From positions 1 to 18,759 of the forward strand of contig JADGJL010000534.1 in assembly GCA_027600665.1 (NCBI GenBank): a DNA stretch of 18,759 nucleotides, written 5' to 3'. This stretch comes from Irineochytrium annulatum (Eukaryota > Chytridiomycota > Chytridiomycetes > Chytridiales > Chytridiaceae). The stretch's first letter is position 1. Each line of letters begins with the position of its first letter. This document shows positions 15,955 through 18,759 of this stretch, in pieces. The notes beneath the pieces were generated by a model. That model made no database searches. It had not been told where the DNA came from and saw only the letters and a list, made by a program, of their open reading frames with translations. The position numbers and the translations under genes were made by a program.

Positions 15955-16445
15955 TCAGTTTATTTGTAGCTGCCCAACCCAAAAAGTAGAAAGATATCTC
16001 GATGAAGATTTCAGGGACGACGAGAGAAGCAAGGACAAGAATGACCACTGATGTAGTTGAGAAAACAAAAACTAAAAAACCATCGCAACGGAACGCGAAG
16101 GCAAAGAAAGCGGAGGAAACCCACTGAAGCCCAGGGTCTCGTAGTTATCGATCGTCCGCTTCTTCCGCTTCTGCAGCATCATCGTGGCCGCCGACGTCGA
16201 TGCCGATCTCGGGTGGTGATGGAGTGGATGAAGTCAAAGTGGACTTGGCCCATTGGTTGCAGGTGAGGCAGTATTTACGTTCAGTGTTTACGGGAGGGTG
16301 CGACCAACGATTCTCATCAGCGTCCAACCGCCCCGGCACGGACTGTCCTCCTCGGGATCTTACAGCAGGTGAGCTCGCCATCCTCGCTGGGGTTGCCGGC
16401 GGCGGATCGTTATAAGATTGTTTCCTCACCTGCCCTTTGCCAAGA
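15955..16445. other. Divergent intergenic region, CDK8 / large plus-strand gene
   Basis: This 491-bp gap should hold both promoters and possibly the missing first CDK8 exon. A small minus-strand frame (16145-16381) is listed separately. On the plus strand, ATGCCGATCTCGG at 16200 leads to a good donor CAG/GTGAGG (16263), which could be an untranslated or upstream exon, but nothing links it to the gene at 16446. Confidence 0.45.
16145..16381 (-). CDS. Small ORF with one CxxC, candidate 78-residue protein
   Basis: The frame runs from ATG 16381 to TAA 16145. Unlike the shadow frames around it, it lies outside the recognised exons and reads like protein in its middle: NRWSHPPVNTERKYCLTC, then NQWAKSTLTSSTPSP, ending in an acidic tail (EAEEADDR). 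A Cys-x-x-Cys pair with nearby His could bind a metal, though only two cysteines are present. No family is recognised. A GTAAGA donor just after the sixth codon raises the chance that it is only leader sequence. It might also be chance in a GC-rich promoter region. Confidence 0.3.
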   Translation of the reverse strand: MASSPAVRSRGGQSVPGRLDADENRWSHPPVNTERKYCLTCNQWAKSTLTSSTPSPPEIGIDVGGHDDAAEAEEADDR

Positions 16446-18759
16446 ATGTCGACCTCATCAATCCCGGTCCCCACTCCGAGACCGTCGCCTTCGGCGGCAG
16501 CCGTCGAGGCCCCACTTTCGCCCGCGCCATCGGCCGGGCCGGCCTCGCCCATCGTCTCGAGACTTCCGCAACCTTGGCGGGCATCAAAACTCCCTACACC
16601 CGCGTCCACTGCTCCCACGACGCCCGTCACTGCGAAGCGCAGCCTGCCCCGGCATCGTCGGCTTTCGGATGTCACATCCATCTCTGCTCCTTCCCGATCG
16701 CCGTCTCGACTCTCGTCCAACATCGCCGCGGCGGTGGCAGCGGCGGCCGCTGAGAACGCGAATGTGAACGCGGCCCAGCACGTCGAGATCCCGTTCTCGG
16801 GCCACTCGTCGCGGTCGAATTGCTTAGCGTGCCAGCTGAAGAGGGATCATGAGCGCGTGCTGCGGGAAGCGAATATTTACAGGAGACAAAAGATGACGGT
16901 CACGGACGACTCGCCGGCGCAGCACCAGAAGTCGTCGGTCCCGGTGTGGAGGCCGACGGGGAGCAATGTCAGAGACGTTAGTATCGCAATTTATTTCCCG
17001 ATATGATTATCGAGATCGGCTCAATTAGTTGTTAGATCAAACTCCCGCGCTACTCCTCTAAAAGCGACTCAGAGCTCCCCACTCGCCGTCAACAGCACCG
17101 TGACCACGGCGACGGCTCCGACGGCGGCTCCACTCCTCCCCGCCAGCGCAGCATCGCGTTCGCTAACGTCACCTCCCGTATCAACTCGGGCCTCGTCCGC
17201 AGTGCCGCCGGGAAAATGGTCGTTAAGTCGCCGAGCGTCGGCAACCTCGCCGGCTCCCGGGACGCCTCCCCCGCGTCTCCTGGCTTCACTGGGAATCGCA
17301 GGCTCCCCGTCGGCCTGCCGCGCCCCAACCGTATGAGCGGATCTTTTTCGGGCAGGTCGCTTTCGTCCCTTGCGTCGCCCTCCTCGTCGTCAAGGTCATC
17401 GTCCCCGACCGCGTCGCCGAAGTCAGCACTCCCGCGCCCTTTGAAGATGTCGACGTTGAAAAAGAGCGTTGGTGGCGTGGACATCAAGGACGAAGAGAAG
17501 GTGGATGAGGTTGGGAGGAAGGTGCTTCGTGGTGGAGGTGGCGGCGGGGATGACGCGGACGATGAGGACGAGGAGGTCGAGGCGAGGCCGAAGAGCAGGA
17601 GCAGCATCGAGGCACTAGTGGCTGCTGTAGCGGAAGTTGGGAAGCCTGAGGAGGCAGTGGGGGAGGTGGAGGTAGACGAGGCGATCGTGCCAGAGGCGGT
17701 CACTGAAGGGAGCGCGGTGGTGGCTGAGATGAAACAAGTTACGATGACGGAGAAGAAGGCGGAGACCGATGAGGATAACGATGCCGACGTTGCCGTCGCA
17801 GCAGATGATGCAATTCAACCTGCGGTTATCGAGAAGGAAGGTTTAGAGGAAAACCGGGAGGCGCTGAGAGAAGAGGCGGAAGAGGCTGTTGCGAGAGTCT
17901 TGGATGAGCCCGCGGAGAGCGCATCCGAGGAGCCGGAAAAGCTGAGTGAAGTTCAGGAGGCAGAAAAGGCTGAGTTGGCGAAAACGGCAAGTGATGGGAA
18001 CGCAGCGGAGGAAGAAGATATCAGCGCGGAGGCTGACCGTTCTGCTGCGGTCGCTGACGTTGAGGAGGACACTTCGACCCCATCTGTTTCCCTCACGCAG
18101 GGTATGCCCCCAATGCCGGCTCACCTTGCGGCGGATCCCACGGCCTTCTCCGATACCGCCTCGTATCTCTCCTTCGACTCAGATACAACCTCTTTCACCC
18201 CGGCCTCCGTCACGGGCACCGGCAGCAGCCCCGCCACAGCCGGAGTCCGGACTTTCCGCCAGCCGCGCCGCCGCCGCCGCCAAATCGACATGACCGACCT
18301 TACGGGCCTCGCGACCCTCGCGACTGCCCGCCTCAACGACCTCCGCGCCCTCCACCCGGCCCTTCGCGCTTCCGCCCCTTCTTTGGCAAGCTCCCCCGCG
18401 GCCGCGGCTCCGGCCCACTCGCTCAAACGCTCCTACATCTCTGCCGCGAAGGAGATCGTCGTCCTGGGCCGCGGCATTGCGACGTCTTGGGCGCCTCTTG
18501 CGAAAGCATGCGAGGACCCCCGGCTGCGGTCCGCGCTCCTCGCGAGCCTGACCGAGTGTGAGACGCTCGCGAGCAGGATGAAGGTGCTCGTGCGGCTGCG
18601 GGAGCGCGGCGGGGAGAGCGACGTCGATGGCGAAGGCGTCGTTTTAAGGGCCGCGGCCGAGGTCGTCAGGTGCGCTGGCGAATGCGTGAGGGATTTGGAG
18701 GCGGCGAGGGTTAGGCTGGAGGGGTATGAGGAGGTTGTGGGGAAGGTGGAGGTTGAGGA
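16446..18759 (+). CDS. Large Ser/Pro- and Glu-rich protein with C-terminal helical domain, 3' end missing
   Basis: Exon 1 is 16446-16976 (177 residues, phase 0, donor GTTAGT); the intron is 16977-17035 (59 nt, ends GTTAG); exon 2 runs from 17036 with no stop to the right edge, giving at least 751 residues. The exon-2 frame has no ATG-defined boundary at the right edge but reads continuously. The N-terminus is Ser/Pro/Ala-rich with an SRSNCLACQLKRDHERVLRE segment (a CxxC plus charged helix). Residues about 178-340 are Ser/Arg/Pro-rich (SLSSLASPSSSSRSSSPTAS), 340-560 are Glu/Ala/Val-rich and acidic, and from about 638 a hydrophobic helical region starts (AAKEIVVLGRGIATSWAPLA, LRSALLASLTECETLASRMK, RAAAEVVRCAGECVRDLEAAR). 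Its heptad-like pattern suggests a helical bundle; it recalls vinculin/talin-type or Sog2-type bundles but I cannot assign it. Confidence 0.75.

Noticed and set aside
16446..16723. Extending the small minus-strand frame (16145-16381) up to 16723
   Set aside because: The upstream part lies opposite exon 1 of the large plus-strand gene and reads as its shadow.
17089..17703. A 204-codon Ser-rich minus-strand frame
   Set aside because: It lies wholly opposite exon 2 of the large plus-strand gene, whose frame is continuous for over 570 codons.

Overview
This window looks like nuclear DNA of a fungus. The genes are carried on both strands, are broken by short GT-AG introns (mostly 44-115 nt), use G/C-rich third codon positions, and belong to conserved eukaryotic families with fungal flavour: an Ssn3-type CDK8, Mtc1, a Plp2-like phosducin and a Tudor-SN protein. 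One spliceosomal branch-site-like TACTAAT lies in an Mtc1 intron. A basidiomycete or an early-diverging fungus seems most likely, but the sequence alone does not fix the phylum. There is no CRISPR, IS element, phage or bacterial operon structure.

Layout, left to right: the 3' end of a ubiquilin/Dsk2 gene (+, 2-727); about 2.1 kb of gene-poor DNA with a five-copy 15-bp minisatellite, a GAAA-tetraloop hairpin and decayed coding-like stretches; a long disordered Ser/Arg/Pro-rich protein of unknown family (-, 2852-4509, one intron); a degenerate SUMO copy (+, 4910-5461) followed by an intact five-exon SUMO gene (+, 5900-6529); a seven-exon SND1/Tudor-SN gene (+, 6891-10123); convergent to it, MTC1 (-, 10266-11797, three exons); divergent from that, a phosducin-like gene (+, 11960-12815, three exons); tRNA-Asp(GTC) (-, 13175-13246); a kinase-like protein with altered catalytic motifs (+, 13506-14423); Mediator kinase CDK8/Ssn3 (-, 14793-15954, four exons visible); and a large Ser/Pro- and Glu-rich protein with a C-terminal helical region, cut by the window end (+, 16446-18759).

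The genes are housekeeping genes of different pathways (ubiquitin receptor, SUMO, RNA-binding nuclease-fold scaffold, telomere-capping/coat-associated factor, chaperonin co-factor, transcriptional kinase), so they are not a functional cluster. The two SUMO-like loci are related by local duplication: intron positions are shared, while one copy has lost its reading frame. The most interesting items are this SUMO pair, the apparent pseudokinase at 13506-14423, and the two unrecognised disordered proteins. I rebuilt the splice models by hand from reading frame, GT/AG sites and family alignment from memory; transcript data would settle them.
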